DNA of 64,000 bases. Source: Aquisediminimonas profunda (GTDB lineage Bacteria; Pseudomonadota; Alphaproteobacteria; Sphingomonadales; Sphingomonadaceae). The stretch's first letter is position 1. Each line of letters starts with the position of its first letter. The stretch covers positions 2,786,001-2,850,000 of the forward strand of contig NZ_CP080327.1 in the NCBI RefSeq assembly GCF_019443285.1, written 5' to 3'. The notes under the pieces were generated by a model, which saw only the letters and a program-made list of their open reading frames with translations, did not search any database and was not told where the DNA came from. Both the position numbers and the translations under genes were made by a program. This document shows, piece after piece, positions 1-10,126 of this stretch.

Positions 1-11
1 AGACTGCATAC

Positions 12-1451
12 ATGCCTTTCGTCGCAGACAAGCTGATCCTGTTTGGAGCCACCGGCGACCTGTCACAGCGCATGCTTCTCCCGTCATTGTGCGCCCTGAA
101 TGCCGATGGGCTTGTTGCCGACGATCTCAAAATCATCGGAACGGCACGGTCGGACCATGACGATGACAGCTTCCGCGCCTTTGCAGCAGACGCACTTGAA
201 AAATACCTCCCGGATGACCGCAAGAGTGCAATCCCGGCCCTGCTCGCACGGCTGAGTTACCAGACGCTTGACGCTTCCAAGCCCGAAGGTTTTTCGGCTC
301 TGGCGGGGAAAGCTGGCAAGGTAGACGACGGGCTTGCCATTTTCCTGTCAACCGCCCCTTCCCTGTTCGAACCCACAATAGCGGGTCTTGCAGCAGCCGG
401 TCTGGCTGGCGAGCGGGTCAGAATCGGGCTTGAAAAGCCCCTTGGCACTGACCTGGAAAGCAGCCGACAGATCAACGATGCCGTATCGGCTGCTTTTACC
501 GAAGACAGGATTTTCAGGATCGACCATTATCTTGGCAAGGAAACCGTCCAGAACCTTCTGGCGCTTCGTTTTGCCAATATCCTTTTTGAGCCACTGTGGA
601 ATGCAACGCATATCGAGCATGTTCAGATAACCGTTGCAGAAACTGTGGGGCTTGAAGGTCGCGTGGGGTTTTACGATGAGGCCGGCGCACTGCGCGACAT
701 GGTGCAAAACCATATGCTGCAATTGCTTGCGCTCGTCGCAATGGAGCCACCATCGAGTTTCGATTCAACGGCTGTTCGCGACGAAAAGGTCAAGGTGCTG
801 CGTTCGCTTCGATATCTCGGCGAGGGTGACAGCGTGACTGGTCAATACCGTGCCGGGGCGATCGATGGGACGGCGGTCCCGGGCTATGACGAGGAACTCG
901 GAAAACCCTCTGGGACAGAGACGTTTGTAGCCCTGAAGGCGCATATCGACAATTGGCGCTGGAAAGGCGTTCCCTTCTATTTGCGTACCGGCAAACGTTT
1001 GCCCCGCCGTGCGACCGAGATAGTTATCCAGTTCCGACGCGTACCCCATTCGATCTTTGCCGGCAAAGGAGCAACCACACAGCCCAACCGCCTGATCATC
1101 GGCATTCAGCCGGAGGAAAATATCCGTCTGTCTGTCATGGCAAAGGTCCCTGGTCTTGACCGTGGCGGCCTTCGTCTCAGGGAAGTGCCGCTGGACATTT
1201 CAATGCCCAATGCTTTTGCGGGCGTGAAGAAGCGGATTGCATATGAACGCCTGCTGCTTGATCTGATTGAGGGAGACCAGACGCTCTTTGTGCGCCGCGA
1301 TGAAGTTGAGGCTCAGTGGGACTGGATCGATACAATACGAGCAGGTTGGAGTGAACATGGGATGGTTCCAAAACCCTATACCGCAGGAAGCTGGGGGCCG
1401 TCTGCGGCAATTGCGCTCGCAGAGCGTGAAGGAGTGACCTGGCATGAATAG
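12..1451 (+). CDS. zwf: Glucose-6-phosphate 1-dehydrogenase
   Basis: Oxidises glucose 6-phosphate to 6-phosphogluconolactone with NAD(P)+ in the cytosol, the entry step of the Entner-Doudoroff route. The 479-residue product has the N-terminal dinucleotide-binding motif GATGDLSQ (residues 12-19), the EKPLGTDL motif (141-148) and the family active-site signature RIDHYLGKE (169-177) with its catalytic His and Lys. Length matches the family. The reading frame is open to the window edge, but the ATG at 12 fits the usual distance to the GATGDL motif. It overlaps edd by 8 nt, so it is the first visible gene of a zwf-edd-glk-eda operon. Any promoter lies outside the window. Confidence 0.97.
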   Translation: MPFVADKLILFGATGDLSQRMLLPSLCALNADGLVADDLKIIGTARSDHDDDSFRAFAADALEKYLPDDRKSAIPALLARLSYQTLDASKPEGFSALAGKAGKVDDGLAIFLSTAPSLFEPTIAGLAAAGLAGERVRIGLEKPLGTDLESSRQINDAVSAAFTEDRIFRIDHYLGKETVQNLLALRFANILFEPLWNATHIEHVQITVAETVGLEGRVGFYDEAGALRDMVQNHMLQLLALVAMEPPSSFDSTAVRDEKVKVLRSLRYLGEGDSVTGQYRAGAIDGTAVPGYDEELGKPSGTETFVALKAHIDNWRWKGVPFYLRTGKRLPRRATEIVIQFRRVPHSIFAGKGATTQPNRLIIGIQPEENIRLSVMAKVPGLDRGGLRLREVPLDISMPNAFAGVKKRIAYERLLLDLIEGDQTLFVRRDEVEAQWDWIDTIRAGWSEHGMVPKPYTAGSWGPSAAIALAEREGVTWHE

Positions 1452-3258
1452 GCTTGACCAGCGCATTGCTGCGGTAACCGAACGCATAGTTCGCCGCTCG
1501 GCAGACAGCCGCAAGCGCTATCTGGAAATGATTGCACGGGAAGGAAGCAAGGGCACCAACCGGTCCAACATTTCATGCGGGAATCTTGCTCACGGATTTG
1601 CGGCTTCGGGCGAGGACAAGCCGGTTATCCGCGCCGGGAGCGCCATGAATATTGGCATCGTCACCGCCTATAATGACATGTTGTCCGCTCATCAGCCCTA
1701 CGGACGCTATCCGGAACAAATCAAGCTGTTTGCCCGCGAAGTTGGGGCGACCGCGCAGGTAGCTGGCGGCGTCCCGGCGATGTGCGACGGAGTCACGCAG
1801 GGCCAGGCAGGCATGGAACTTTCTTTGTTCAGCCGGGACGTCATTGCGATGGCGACGTCGGTTGGACTGAGCCATGCAATGTTTGAGGGTGCTCTGCTCC
1901 TGGGCATATGTGACAAGATCGTTCCCGGACTTCTGATCGGTGCATTGCGCTTCGGGCATCTCCCGATGATCCTCGTACCAGCGGGACCGATGCCGTCGGG
2001 GCTGGCCAACAAGGAAAAGGTCCGTGTTCGGCAGCTTTACGCCGAGGGAAAAGTCGGCCGTGCAGAACTCCTGGAGGCGGAGGCTGCGTCCTATCACAGC
2101 GCGGGCACGTGCACCTTTTACGGCACGGCCAATTCAAACCAGATGATGATGGAAATCATGGGGCTGCATATGCCCGGGTCCGCGTTCATAAACCCTGGCA
2201 CAAAACTGCGCACCGCGCTGACAAGGGCCGCAACCCATCGATTGGCCGATATTGGGCAACACGGGAGCGATTATCGACCGCTTGGTCACTGCATCGACGA
2301 AAAGGCCATCGTCAATGCCTGCATCGGTCTTCTCGCGACCGGCGGTTCAACGAACCATGCCATCCATATTCCGGCAATTGCGCGCGCTGCGGGAATTGTG
2401 ATCGACTGGGAGGATCTCGACGCACTTTCGGCTGCAGTGCCACTGATCGCAAACGTATACCCAAGCGGGCCCGGCGACGTGAACCAGTTTCAGGCAGCAG
2501 GCGGAATGGGTTTCGTGATCCGCGAGCTCTTGGCGGCAGGCCTCCTCCACCAAGATATCATGACCGTCGCCGGCCGGGATTTGAGCGATTATGCTCGTGA
2601 GCCGGTGATGGACGGGGACGAAATCGTCTGGCGCGATCTGCCAGCTGAGTCCGGAGACTTGTCAATGCTGCGAACGCCAGCGAACCCATTCTGTCCGGAT
2701 GGGGGGATGCGCCTCGTGGCAGGAAACCTTGGCCGAGCAACATTCAAGACAAGCGCCGTCAATCCAAGTCTCTGGACCGTTGAAGCACCAGCCCGAGTGT
2801 TTCATTCCCAAGAGGATGTGCAGGCGGCCTTTAAAGCCGGTGAGCTGGACAGGGATGTGGTGATCGTCGTGCGATTCCAGGGACCACGCGCAAATGGCAT
2901 GCCGGAACTCCACAAGCTGACGCCTGCGTTGGGCGTTTTGCAGGACAAGGGATACAAGGTTGCGCTCGTGACAGATGGGCGCATGTCAGGGGCATCTGGC
3001 AAGGTGCCGGCTGCAATTCATTGCACCCCGGAAGCGCTGAATGGGGGAGCAATTGGGCTTATCCAGGATGGGGACGTTATTCGCTTGTGTGCACATGACG
3101 GCCGTCTCGATGTCCTGGCGGATTTGCAAGGGCGAATGCCAGCGTCGCCACCACCAGTGCATGATGGCGTGGGGCGCGAACTTTTTGCCATGATGCGTTC
3201 AGGCGCTGACGGCGCTGAACAGGGAGCTTCTGCCATGCTGGCAGCCGCAGGCCTGTGA
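1444..3258 (+). CDS. edd: Phosphogluconate dehydratase
   Basis: Dehydrates 6-phosphogluconate to 2-keto-3-deoxy-6-phosphogluconate, the defining Entner-Doudoroff step. The 604-residue protein matches the length of IlvD/Edd enzymes (about 600). Visible motifs are [10 protein letters not shown] (111-120), GICDKIVPG with C156, [14 protein letters not shown] with C223, and the C-terminal [11 protein letters not shown] signature. C156 and C223 are the probable ligands of the labile [4Fe-4S] cluster by family knowledge, which would make the enzyme oxidant sensitive. The start overlaps the end of zwf by 8 nt and the stop overlaps the GTG of glk (GTGA), implying translational coupling. IlvD is the close paralogous family, but operon context and sequence favour Edd. 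Confidence 0.97.
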   Translation: MNRLDQRIAAVTERIVRRSADSRKRYLEMIAREGSKGTNRSNISCGNLAHGFAASGEDKPVIRAGSAMNIGIVTAYNDMLSAHQPYGRYPEQIKLFAREVGATAQVAGGVPAMCDGVTQGQAGMELSLFSRDVIAMATSVGLSHAMFEGALLLGICDKIVPGLLIGALRFGHLPMILVPAGPMPSGLANKEKVRVRQLYAEGKVGRAELLEAEAASYHSAGTCTFYGTANSNQMMMEIMGLHMPGSAFINPGTKLRTALTRAATHRLADIGQHGSDYRPLGHCIDEKAIVNACIGLLATGGSTNHAIHIPAIARAAGIVIDWEDLDALSAAVPLIANVYPSGPGDVNQFQAAGGMGFVIRELLAAGLLHQDIMTVAGRDLSDYAREPVMDGDEIVWRDLPAESGDLSMLRTPANPFCPDGGMRLVAGNLGRATFKTSAVNPSLWTVEAPARVFHSQEDVQAAFKAGELDRDVVIVVRFQGPRANGMPELHKLTPALGVLQDKGYKVALVTDGRMSGASGKVPAAIHCTPEALNGGAIGLIQDGDVIRLCAHDGRLDVLADLQGRMPASPPPVHDGVGRELFAMMRSGADGAEQGASAMLAAAGL

Positions 3259-4226
3259 GAGAAATTGTTGCGGTCGATATCGGCGGAACGCACGCGCGCT
3301 TTGCGCTTGCACGCGTCGATGACGGTCGCGTTATGGAATTGGCAGAAGCAGCAACGCTGAAGACCGCAGACCACGCCAGCTTCCAGACTGCGTGGGAGGA
3401 TTTTGGCCGCTTCATCGGCCGCCCTCTGCCAACAGCGACAGCAATTGCCATTGCCGCGCAGGTGCAAGGCGAAATCATCCGCTTCACGAACAACCCATGG
3501 ATCATTCGCCCGGCGCTCATCTGCGAGAAACTCGGTGTTGAGACCTTTAGCCTGGTGAATGATTTCGAGGCCGTCGGCCATGCTGTGGCTCAAGTCGGAG
3601 ACGACAGCTTCCAGCACCTTTGCGGACCCAATGTGGCCTTGCCGGAGACGGGCACAATCAGTGTTATCGGGCCCGGAACAGGACTTGGCGTGGCTCATGT
3701 CTTCAGAGACGGCAATCTCTACCGGGTGCAGGCAACTGAAGGCGGTCACATAGACTTTGCACCGCTCGACACGATCGAAGACCAGATCCTCGCCCATCTT
3801 CGGAAAAGCTATCGTCGCGTGTCTGTCGAACGCGTTGTGTCCGGTCCCGGCTTGGTAGAAATTTTCGAGGCTCTTGCAGCCATTGAGGGCCAGGCCATCC
3901 AGCGTTTTGACGACAAGGCGCTTTGGCAACTTGGCTTGTCGGGCGAAGACAGTTTGGCTGCAGCTGCGGTTGATCGTTTTTGCCTCTCTCTTGGAAGCGT
4001 TTCCGGCGACATAGCGCTCGCACAGGGCGGAAGCGGTGTCGTCATTGCAGGTGGGCTGGGCTTGCGGATCAAGGACGCGTTGTTGCGTTCCGGGTTCGCA
4101 GAGCGCTTCTGCGCAAAGGGGCGGTTTGAAGCCATGATGTCTCAGATACCCGTCAAACTCATCACACATCCCCAGCCAGGCCTTTTTGGCGCTGCCGCAG
4201 CCTTTGCAATGGAGCATCCCGAATGA
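3255..4226 (+). CDS. glk: Glucokinase
   Basis: Phosphorylates intracellular glucose with ATP, supplying glucose 6-phosphate for the dehydrogenase encoded two genes upstream. The 323-residue protein begins with the phosphate-binding DIGGTH motif (residues 8-13) of bacterial Glk-family glucokinases, and [10 protein letters not shown] near the middle is a second nucleotide-binding signature. It starts at a GTG that overlaps the edd stop codon (GTGA) and ends overlapping the ATG of eda (ATGA), so all four genes should be co-translated. An ED operon carrying glk is also known from Zymomonas, supporting a sphingomonad host. Confidence 0.95.
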   Translation: MREIVAVDIGGTHARFALARVDDGRVMELAEAATLKTADHASFQTAWEDFGRFIGRPLPTATAIAIAAQVQGEIIRFTNNPWIIRPALICEKLGVETFSLVNDFEAVGHAVAQVGDDSFQHLCGPNVALPETGTISVIGPGTGLGVAHVFRDGNLYRVQATEGGHIDFAPLDTIEDQILAHLRKSYRRVSVERVVSGPGLVEIFEALAAIEGQAIQRFDDKALWQLGLSGEDSLAAAAVDRFCLSLGSVSGDIALAQGGSGVVIAGGLGLRIKDALLRSGFAERFCAKGRFEAMMSQIPVKLITHPQPGLFGAAAAFAMEHPE

Positions 4227-4834
4227 AGCAGATCGAAATCATCATGCGGACTGCGCCAGTCATCCCCGTCCTTGTTATCGAAGATGCTGCTTTTGCCCGG
4301 CCTATTGCAGAAGCTTTGGTTGCAGGCGGACTCGCGGTGCTTGAGGTTACTCTCCGGACGCCCGCAGCGCTCGAAACGATTGCGGAGATGAAGGCGGTGG
4401 CCGGTGCAATTGTTGGCGCTGGAACCGTGTTGAATGAGGCAGATCTGCGGGCCAGCATTGATGCCGGAGCCGGGTTTATTGTCTCTCCAGGATTAACTGA
4501 GCCCCTTGGGAAAGCCGCCATTGCAAGCGGCATTCCCTTCCTGCCCGGCGTGGCCAATGCGGGTGATATCATGCGCGGGCTCGACATGGGATTGAGCCAT
4601 TTCAAATTCTTTCCCGCCGAATCGAGCGGCGGAATTTCTGCACTCAGGGCACTTGCGGCCCCCTTCCATCAATGCCGTTTCTGTCCGACCGGCGGCATCA
4701 CCGCTGCAACCGCACAGAACTGGCTGTCACTCGCGCCGGTTCTTTGCGTAGGAGGCAGCTGGGTCGTGGATAAGGGGGTGCCAGATCGCTCCGTGATCGA
4801 GTCCAAGGCGCGAGAAGCGGCCCTTTTGCGATAA
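4223..4834 (+). CDS. eda: KDPG aldolase (2-dehydro-3-deoxy-phosphogluconate aldolase)
   Basis: Cleaves 2-keto-3-deoxy-6-phosphogluconate to pyruvate and glyceraldehyde 3-phosphate, closing the Entner-Doudoroff pathway. The 203-residue TIM-barrel class I aldolase carries EVTLRTP (E41 general acid/base, R45) and FKFFPAE with the Schiff-base lysine K128; GAGTVLN and PTGGIT are phosphate-binding segments. Last gene of the zwf-edd-glk-eda operon: its ATG overlaps the glk stop by 4 nt. It converges on pepA with only 10 nt between stops, and I see no clear terminator hairpin there. Confidence 0.96.
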   Translation: MKQIEIIMRTAPVIPVLVIEDAAFARPIAEALVAGGLAVLEVTLRTPAALETIAEMKAVAGAIVGAGTVLNEADLRASIDAGAGFIVSPGLTEPLGKAAIASGIPFLPGVANAGDIMRGLDMGLSHFKFFPAESSGGISALRALAAPFHQCRFCPTGGITAATAQNWLSLAPVLCVGGSWVVDKGVPDRSVIESKAREAALLR

Positions 4835-4844
4835 CGAAAGCAGG

Positions 4845-6323
4845 TCAGCCTTCGAAATTGTCGGCAACGAATCGATTGAGCAACCGAACGCCATATCCGG
4901 TCGCGCCCTTGTCCCAGACTGCGCCAGGCTTCGATGCCCAGACCATGCCGGCAATATCCAGATGTGCCCATTTGACGCCGTCATCGACAAAGCGCTGAAG
5001 GAATTGCGCTGCGGTGATTGATCCAGCTTCGCGTGGTCCGACATTCTTGATATCAGCGATCGGGCTGTCGATGAGTTTGTCGTAGGCAGGCGACAAAGGG
5101 AAACGCCAAAGCGGATCGCCAGCAGCCTTGCCTGCCTTGATCAGCGACTCAGCAAGGTCATCGTCATTCGAGAAGATGCCGGCATGCTCAAAGCCAAGCG
5201 AAATGATCATGGCACCAGTCAGTGTTGCAAGGTCCACCATGACCTTGGGCGAATATTTCTTCTGAACCCACGTCATGGCATCGCACAGGACCAATCGTCC
5301 TTCGGCGTCAGTGTTGATAACTTCGATCGTCTGCCCGGACATGGATGTCACCACGTCGCCTGGCCTCTGCGCATTTCCATCCGGCATGTTCTCGACAAGC
5401 GCGCAGACACCGACAACATGGGCATTGGCCTTGCGCGTCGCGAGGGCCAGCATCGTGCCGGCTACCGCGCCTGCCCCGCCCATGTCCCATTTCATGTCTT
5501 CCATGCCGGCGGGCGGCTTCAGCGAAATACCGCCTGTGTCGAACGTCACGCCCTTTCCGACCAGGACAACCGGCGGAGACTTTTTGCCGCCAGTTCCATC
5601 CCAGCGCATGACGAGCAGCTGGGGCTCTCGAACTGATCCTTGCGACACACCAAGCAGCGCGCCCATGCCGGCAGCCTCCATCTCGCTGCGCCCCAGAACT
5701 TCGATTTCCACACCTAGATCCGCAAGCTTCCGGCAGCGCTCGACAAAACTCACGGGAAAAACAATATTTGCGGGCTCTGTCACCAGTTCGCGCGTAAATG
5801 CCACGCCCTCAACAACACCGCGCGCTGCATCCCAGGCCGATGCGCTGCCGTCCGGCGCGCCGCAAATGCTTACAGACTGCAATGTGGGCTTCTGCTTTTC
5901 AGGGAGCTTTGTCCGATAGACATCATAGCGCCAGCCGCGCAGCGCGATGCCGGAGGCCAACCGGGCAACAGCCTCCGCGGATGGTTTGATCGCCAATCCA
6001 GAAAGATCAATGACGGCCTCGGTTTCGCCGGATGTCAAAAGTCGCGCGACGACTGCTGCACCAAGCTTTTCGAAATCCTCAACTGTGCCCTTGCCTGCCC
6101 CCCCAAGGATGACGCGTCGAGTGCCACCATCATGCACGACAAATGCATCGCTGACGCTGCCTGCATCGCCTTCAAAGCGCTGCGCTGCACCGGCAGAGCG
6201 CAAGAGAGCCACGTTTTCGGGAGACAGTCCGGGAAGTGTCGCTGCACTCAGTCCATCTTTTACGACCGGAAGGATGAGCGTTCCAGTCGTGGGGCTGGCT
6301 GTCACAAGCGAAATGGCGATCAT
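4845..6323 (-). CDS. pepA: Leucyl aminopeptidase (M17 cytosol aminopeptidase)
   Basis: Cytosolic dinuclear metallopeptidase that removes N-terminal residues from peptides. In the 492-residue protein, the C-terminal catalytic domain shows all M17 metal ligands: K257, D262, D280, and the NTDAEGRL signature (337-344) with D339, E341 and catalytic R343; K269 is the second catalytic lysine. The N-terminal half is the less conserved macro-like domain. Family length is about 500. The gene is monocistronic here, converging on eda and divergent from lptD across a 156-nt spacer. Confidence 0.96.
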   Translation of the reverse strand: MIAISLVTASPTTGTLILPVVKDGLSAATLPGLSPENVALLRSAGAAQRFEGDAGSVSDAFVVHDGGTRRVILGGAGKGTVEDFEKLGAAVVARLLTSGETEAVIDLSGLAIKPSAEAVARLASGIALRGWRYDVYRTKLPEKQKPTLQSVSICGAPDGSASAWDAARGVVEGVAFTRELVTEPANIVFPVSFVERCRKLADLGVEIEVLGRSEMEAAGMGALLGVSQGSVREPQLLVMRWDGTGGKKSPPVVLVGKGVTFDTGGISLKPPAGMEDMKWDMGGAGAVAGTMLALATRKANAHVVGVCALVENMPDGNAQRPGDVVTSMSGQTIEVINTDAEGRLVLCDAMTWVQKKYSPKVMVDLATLTGAMIISLGFEHAGIFSNDDDLAESLIKAGKAAGDPLWRFPLSPAYDKLIDSPIADIKNVGPREAGSITAAQFLQRFVDDGVKWAHLDIAGMVWASKPGAVWDKGATGYGVRLLNRFVADNFEG

Positions 6324-6456
6324 ATGCGTTCCTTGAATTCATGGGTGCCGCACGCGCGGCGAATCGTCGAAACAAGCTGTTAGCCTGCCAATCGCAAGGC
6401 CGCAAAACTGCGAAGCCCGATTGCGGCAAGAGCCATCCGGTGCGATAGGCGAGAAA

Positions 6457-6467
6457 ATGATAATCAT
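6457..6467. promoter_or_regulatory. Fur-box-like palindrome before lptD
   Basis: ATGATAATCAT is an exact palindrome equal to the central 11 bases of the classic 19-bp Fur box. Flanks match poorly (14 of 19 in total). It lies 12 nt upstream of the GTG start of lptD, where bound protein would block expression. Alphaproteobacterial Fur/Mur sites often differ from the E. coli consensus, so this is only a candidate. Confidence 0.25.
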
Positions 6468-6479
6468 GCGTGGATTCTT

Positions 6480-8696
6480 GTGATTTATAATCGTCAAACG
6501 GGACTGGCTGCTGCGGCAACGATTCTGGCCATGTCGTCCGTGCAGGCACTTGCACAGGTGCCAGCAGAGTCAGCGCAACCCACTGAGGCTGCTGACGAAG
6601 CGGCTGTCGATTTTGCGGCCAATGGTCTCGAATATGACAATGAGGCCGATGTCGTTACAGCAAAGGGCGATGTGATCATGACGCGTGAAGGCAACCGCCT
6701 TCGCGCCGATCAGGTCTCCTGGGATCGAAAGTCTGGGCGAGTCATTGCTTCTGGCAACGTTTCGGTGACCAACCCCGGCGGTGACATCGCCTATGGAGAC
6801 TCGATCGAGCTCACGGATACGCTCAAGGACGGCGCGGTCGAAAACCTGCTGATTGTGATGACAGATGGGGGTCGGCTGGCCGCCGCGCGAGGGACGCGCA
6901 AGAACGGCACAAGCGAACTCGATCGGGCTGTCTATAGTCCGTGTTCAGTTGAGGACTCCGATGGCTGCCCAAAGAATCCCTCCTGGAAAATAACAGCTGC
7001 GCGTGTCGTTCACGACCCGGTCAAGAATCGCATACGATACAAGAATGCCCGCCTGGATATTTTTGGCCTCCCCGTCATCGCGCTTCCGGGCTTTTCGCAC
7101 CCGGCCGACAATCGTGGTGGCTCGGGCTTGCTCGTTCCCGACGTGCAATATTCGCGGAACAATGGATTCGAAATATCCGCTCCTGTATTCTTCAAGATTG
7201 CCCCAAATCGCGATCTGACGCTGACCCCTCATATTTACACTGACGTGCTGCCAGCGCTGCAAGCCAACTTTCGCGCGCTCACGACACATGGAGCCTTCCA
7301 GATTGGTGGCTTTGCGACCTATGGGAGCCGTATCCCCACGTCTTCCACAACGTTGCAGCAAGCACGCGAATTCCGTGGCTACATTGATGCAAACGGGCGC
7401 TTTCAGCTGAATCGGCGCTGGAGTGTCTCAGGCTCGCTACGTCTGGCGACCGATCGGACGTTCCTGCGTCGCTATGATATTTCCCGCGATGACCGTTTGC
7501 GTTCGACGATCGATCTCCAGCGGCTGACAAGAACCAGCTTCTTCTCCTTGTCCGGTTGGGGGTTGCAGACGTTGCGCTCGGGCGATTCTCAGGGACAAAT
7601 ACCAATTGCCGTCCCCCTCGTTGACTATCGCAAGCGCTTCAACGATCCGGTCGTCGGCGGGAATGTGGAACTTCAGCTTAACAGTCTGGCGCTCGCGAGA
7701 ACGAGTGGCCAAGATACGCAGCGAAGCTTTGCGAGTGCCCGCTGGGATTTGCGCCGATTTACCAATCTCGGTCAGGAATTGCAGCTGACGGGATTTGCCC
7801 GCGGAGATGTATACCATACAGACGAAGCCGGTCGGACTCTGACGGCCCTCTATCGCGGCAGCAATGGCTGGCACAGTCGATTCATTGGTGCGGTGGCCGC
7901 CGAAATTCGCTGGCCTTTTTTTGGTCCGGCTTTTGGTGGAACCCAGCGTCTGACCCCACGGCTTCAAATTGTCGCGTCGCCCAGTACGCCGAACCTCTCC
8001 TTGCCCAATGAGGACGCCAGATCGGTAGACTTGGAAGACAGCAACCTGTTCGCGCTCAATCGCTTTCCCGGTTATGACAGATGGGAAGATGGTGCGCGTG
8101 TAACCTATGGTTTGGACTGGGCCCTCGATCTTGCCGGTTTTTCGCTCCAGGCAAATATCGGCCAGAGTTACCGTCTTTCGAGCCAGCCCGTCATTTTCCC
8201 GAATGGAACCGGCCTGACCGATCGGACGTCCGACATCGTAGGGCGCACAACGCTCAAGTTCAGGCGCTTCGTCAGCATTACGCACAGGTACAGGCTCGAC
8301 AAGGACAGCCTCGCGGTCCGCAGGAACGAAATTGACGCCACGATCGGTTCGGAAAAGACCTATGCGGTTATTGGGTACCTTCGCCTGAATCGCGATGTCG
8401 ACCCCCTGATCGAGGATTTGCGAGATCGCGAAGAAATCAGGCTTGGTGGACGCATCCAGTTCGCGCGCTACTGGTCAATCTTCGGTTCTGCCATTGTCGA
8501 TCTGACCGACAAGAATGAAGACGCGCAATCGCTGTCCGATGGATATGAGCCCGTCCGGCATCGCCTGGGCATTGCCTATGAAGATGATTGCATCAAGCTC
8601 GGCGTGACATGGCGGCGAGACTATGATCGCAGTGGGGATGCGCGCAGGGGAAATACCTATCAATTGACGCTATCCTTACGCAATCTTGGTCGCTAA
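6480..8696 (+). CDS. lptD: LPS-assembly outer-membrane protein LptD
   Basis: Inserts lipopolysaccharide into the outer leaflet of the outer membrane together with LptE. The 738-residue precursor starts with a signal peptide (hydrophobic residues about 8-24, cleavage after ALAQ). The N-terminal jellyroll (OstA/LptA-like) spans about residues 40-160 with repeats such as EADVVTAKGDV and SGRVIASGNVSV. The remainder is a beta-barrel rich in alternating hydrophobic and aromatic strands. Cysteines near residue 155 (SPCSVEDSDGC) and one near the C-terminus (EDDC) could form the inter-domain disulfides known for LptD. Start is a GTG without an obvious Shine-Dalgarno, so the exact N-terminus is uncertain. 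Followed by surA, whose product chaperones LptD folding. Confidence 0.93.
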   Translation: MIYNRQTGLAAAATILAMSSVQALAQVPAESAQPTEAADEAAVDFAANGLEYDNEADVVTAKGDVIMTREGNRLRADQVSWDRKSGRVIASGNVSVTNPGGDIAYGDSIELTDTLKDGAVENLLIVMTDGGRLAAARGTRKNGTSELDRAVYSPCSVEDSDGCPKNPSWKITAARVVHDPVKNRIRYKNARLDIFGLPVIALPGFSHPADNRGGSGLLVPDVQYSRNNGFEISAPVFFKIAPNRDLTLTPHIYTDVLPALQANFRALTTHGAFQIGGFATYGSRIPTSSTTLQQAREFRGYIDANGRFQLNRRWSVSGSLRLATDRTFLRRYDISRDDRLRSTIDLQRLTRTSFFSLSGWGLQTLRSGDSQGQIPIAVPLVDYRKRFNDPVVGGNVELQLNSLALARTSGQDTQRSFASARWDLRRFTNLGQELQLTGFARGDVYHTDEAGRTLTALYRGSNGWHSRFIGAVAAEIRWPFFGPAFGGTQRLTPRLQIVASPSTPNLSLPNEDARSVDLEDSNLFALNRFPGYDRWEDGARVTYGLDWALDLAGFSLQANIGQSYRLSSQPVIFPNGTGLTDRTSDIVGRTTLKFRRFVSITHRYRLDKDSLAVRRNEIDATIGSEKTYAVIGYLRLNRDVDPLIEDLRDREEIRLGGRIQFARYWSIFGSAIVDLTDKNEDAQSLSDGYEPVRHRLGIAYEDDCIKLGVTWRRDYDRSGDARRGNTYQLTLSLRNLGR

Positions 8697-8791
8697 ACGC
8701 GGCTTTCCACGAGAGGGGTGTCAGCATCCGTTCAGCCGCACACGGTTATCGGGTTGCTTGACCGAATAGATATGTCAGGGCTTGCTCCAAG

Positions 8792-10126
8792 ATGATCCCG
8801 TTTTTTCGTTATGGCTTTCCGCTAGCTCTTGCGGCGGCTTTGTCTTCAATTGCCAACGCTCAAGCCGTTGGCGAAGACGAACCTGTAGCTCAGTCGGGCC
8901 TGAACCTGCCTTCGACGTTGACTACCTTTGGCAAGGTCGAACCGACACTTCGCAAGGCAACGGCAATCGTCAATGGCGAAATCATCACGGGAACGGATGT
9001 TGAGCAGCGGCTGGCCCTGATAATTCTTGCGAATGGCGGGAAAGTTCCGGATGAGGAACGCGACAGGCTGCGGGTTCAGGTTCTTCGAAACCTGATCGAC
9101 GAAGTGCTCCAGATTCAGGAAGCCAAGGCAAACAAGATTGAAGTCACTGAAGATGACATCAACCGCACCTATGCCCGGGTGTCGCAGAATTTCAAACGTA
9201 CGCCCGAAAAAATGTCGGAGTATCTCCGCGAAGTCGGGTCCTCTGATCGGTCCATTCGTCGCCAGATTCAGGCGGAGGCGGCCTGGAGCCGGCTGCTTCG
9301 GCGGAAGGTGGAAGTGAACATCAGTGATGCCGAAGTGAACGGGATCATCGATCGACTCAAAGCTGCACGCGGCACGAGCGAATATAGAGTCGGAGAGATT
9401 TTTCTCTCCGCTACGCCTGAGAACAGCCAGGAAATTTTTGCAAACGGCCGCAAGATCATCGACCAGGTGCGGCAGGGCGGCTCATTCGCAGCCTATGCTC
9501 GGCAATTTTCGGAAGCCTCCACTGCGGTTCAGGGCGGTGATCTAGGCTGGGTCCGCGCAGCACAATTGCCCGATGAGCTGGCAAAGGCCGTGCAGGAAAT
9601 TCAGGTCGGCCAGATTGTTGGCCCGATAGCGGTGCCAGGCGGCTTTTCGATTCTTTATCTGACCGATTCCCGAAAGGTCCTGACAGCTGATCCGCGTGAT
9701 GCTGTCCTTGCGCTTCGCCAGATGGGTATGACATTCAAGGACGGAATGACTGCCGCGGAGGCGCAAGCGAAAGCCACCGCTTTTGCCCAGGCGACGCAGA
9801 ATATGGGTGGTTGCGGCAAGGTAGAAGAAACGGCTGCAAAAATTGGTGCCGAAGTTGTCGACAATGATCAGGTTCGCGTGCGTGATTTGCCACCACCACT
9901 TCAGGAGATGCTTCTGAAGTTGCAGATTGGCCAGGCGACGCCGCCGTTCGGCTCCCAAAAAGAAGGCGTTCGTGTGCTGGTTCTGTGTGGTCGTGACGAT
10001 CCACAAGTTTCAAGCGATCCGTCATTTGACCAGATCATGGCCCAACTGGAAGAGGAGCGCGTTGGTCGAAGGGCGCAACGTTACCTCCGCGATTTGCGCC
10101 GGGATGCGGTGATTGACTATCGCTAA
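8792..10126 (+). CDS. surA: Periplasmic chaperone/peptidyl-prolyl isomerase SurA
   Basis: Periplasmic chaperone for outer-membrane beta-barrels, notably LptD, encoded just upstream. The 444-residue protein has a signal peptide (cleavage near ANAQA), a SurA-type N-terminal helical domain beginning around residue 55 (ATAIVNGEIITGTDVEQR), and a parvulin (PPIC) domain around residues 200-300 (GEIFLS, FSEAS, GGDLGWV, GPI-PGGF). A second parvulin-like segment follows at about 310-430 but lacks clear catalytic motifs. lptD-surA-pdxA-rsmA is the common gammaproteobacterial and alphaproteobacterial order. Its 3' end overlaps pdxA by 14 nt. Confidence 0.95.
   Translation: MIPFFRYGFPLALAAALSSIANAQAVGEDEPVAQSGLNLPSTLTTFGKVEPTLRKATAIVNGEIITGTDVEQRLALIILANGGKVPDEERDRLRVQVLRNLIDEVLQIQEAKANKIEVTEDDINRTYARVSQNFKRTPEKMSEYLREVGSSDRSIRRQIQAEAAWSRLLRRKVEVNISDAEVNGIIDRLKAARGTSEYRVGEIFLSATPENSQEIFANGRKIIDQVRQGGSFAAYARQFSEASTAVQGGDLGWVRAAQLPDELAKAVQEIQVGQIVGPIAVPGGFSILYLTDSRKVLTADPRDAVLALRQMGMTFKDGMTAAEAQAKATAFAQATQNMGGCGKVEETAAKIGAEVVDNDQVRVRDLPPPLQEMLLKLQIGQATPPFGSQKEGVRVLVLCGRDDPQVSSDPSFDQIMAQLEEERVGRRAQRYLRDLRRDAVIDYR

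Noticed and set aside
3018-4217. 399-codon open frame on the minus strand across edd/glk
   Set aside because: Antisense to glk with its strong GGTH and ATGA-coupled context; composition is typical of a shadow frame and no domain is recognisable.
4835-4844. Bidirectional terminator between eda and pepA
   Set aside because: Only 10 nt between stops and no stable hairpin with a T-tract visible.
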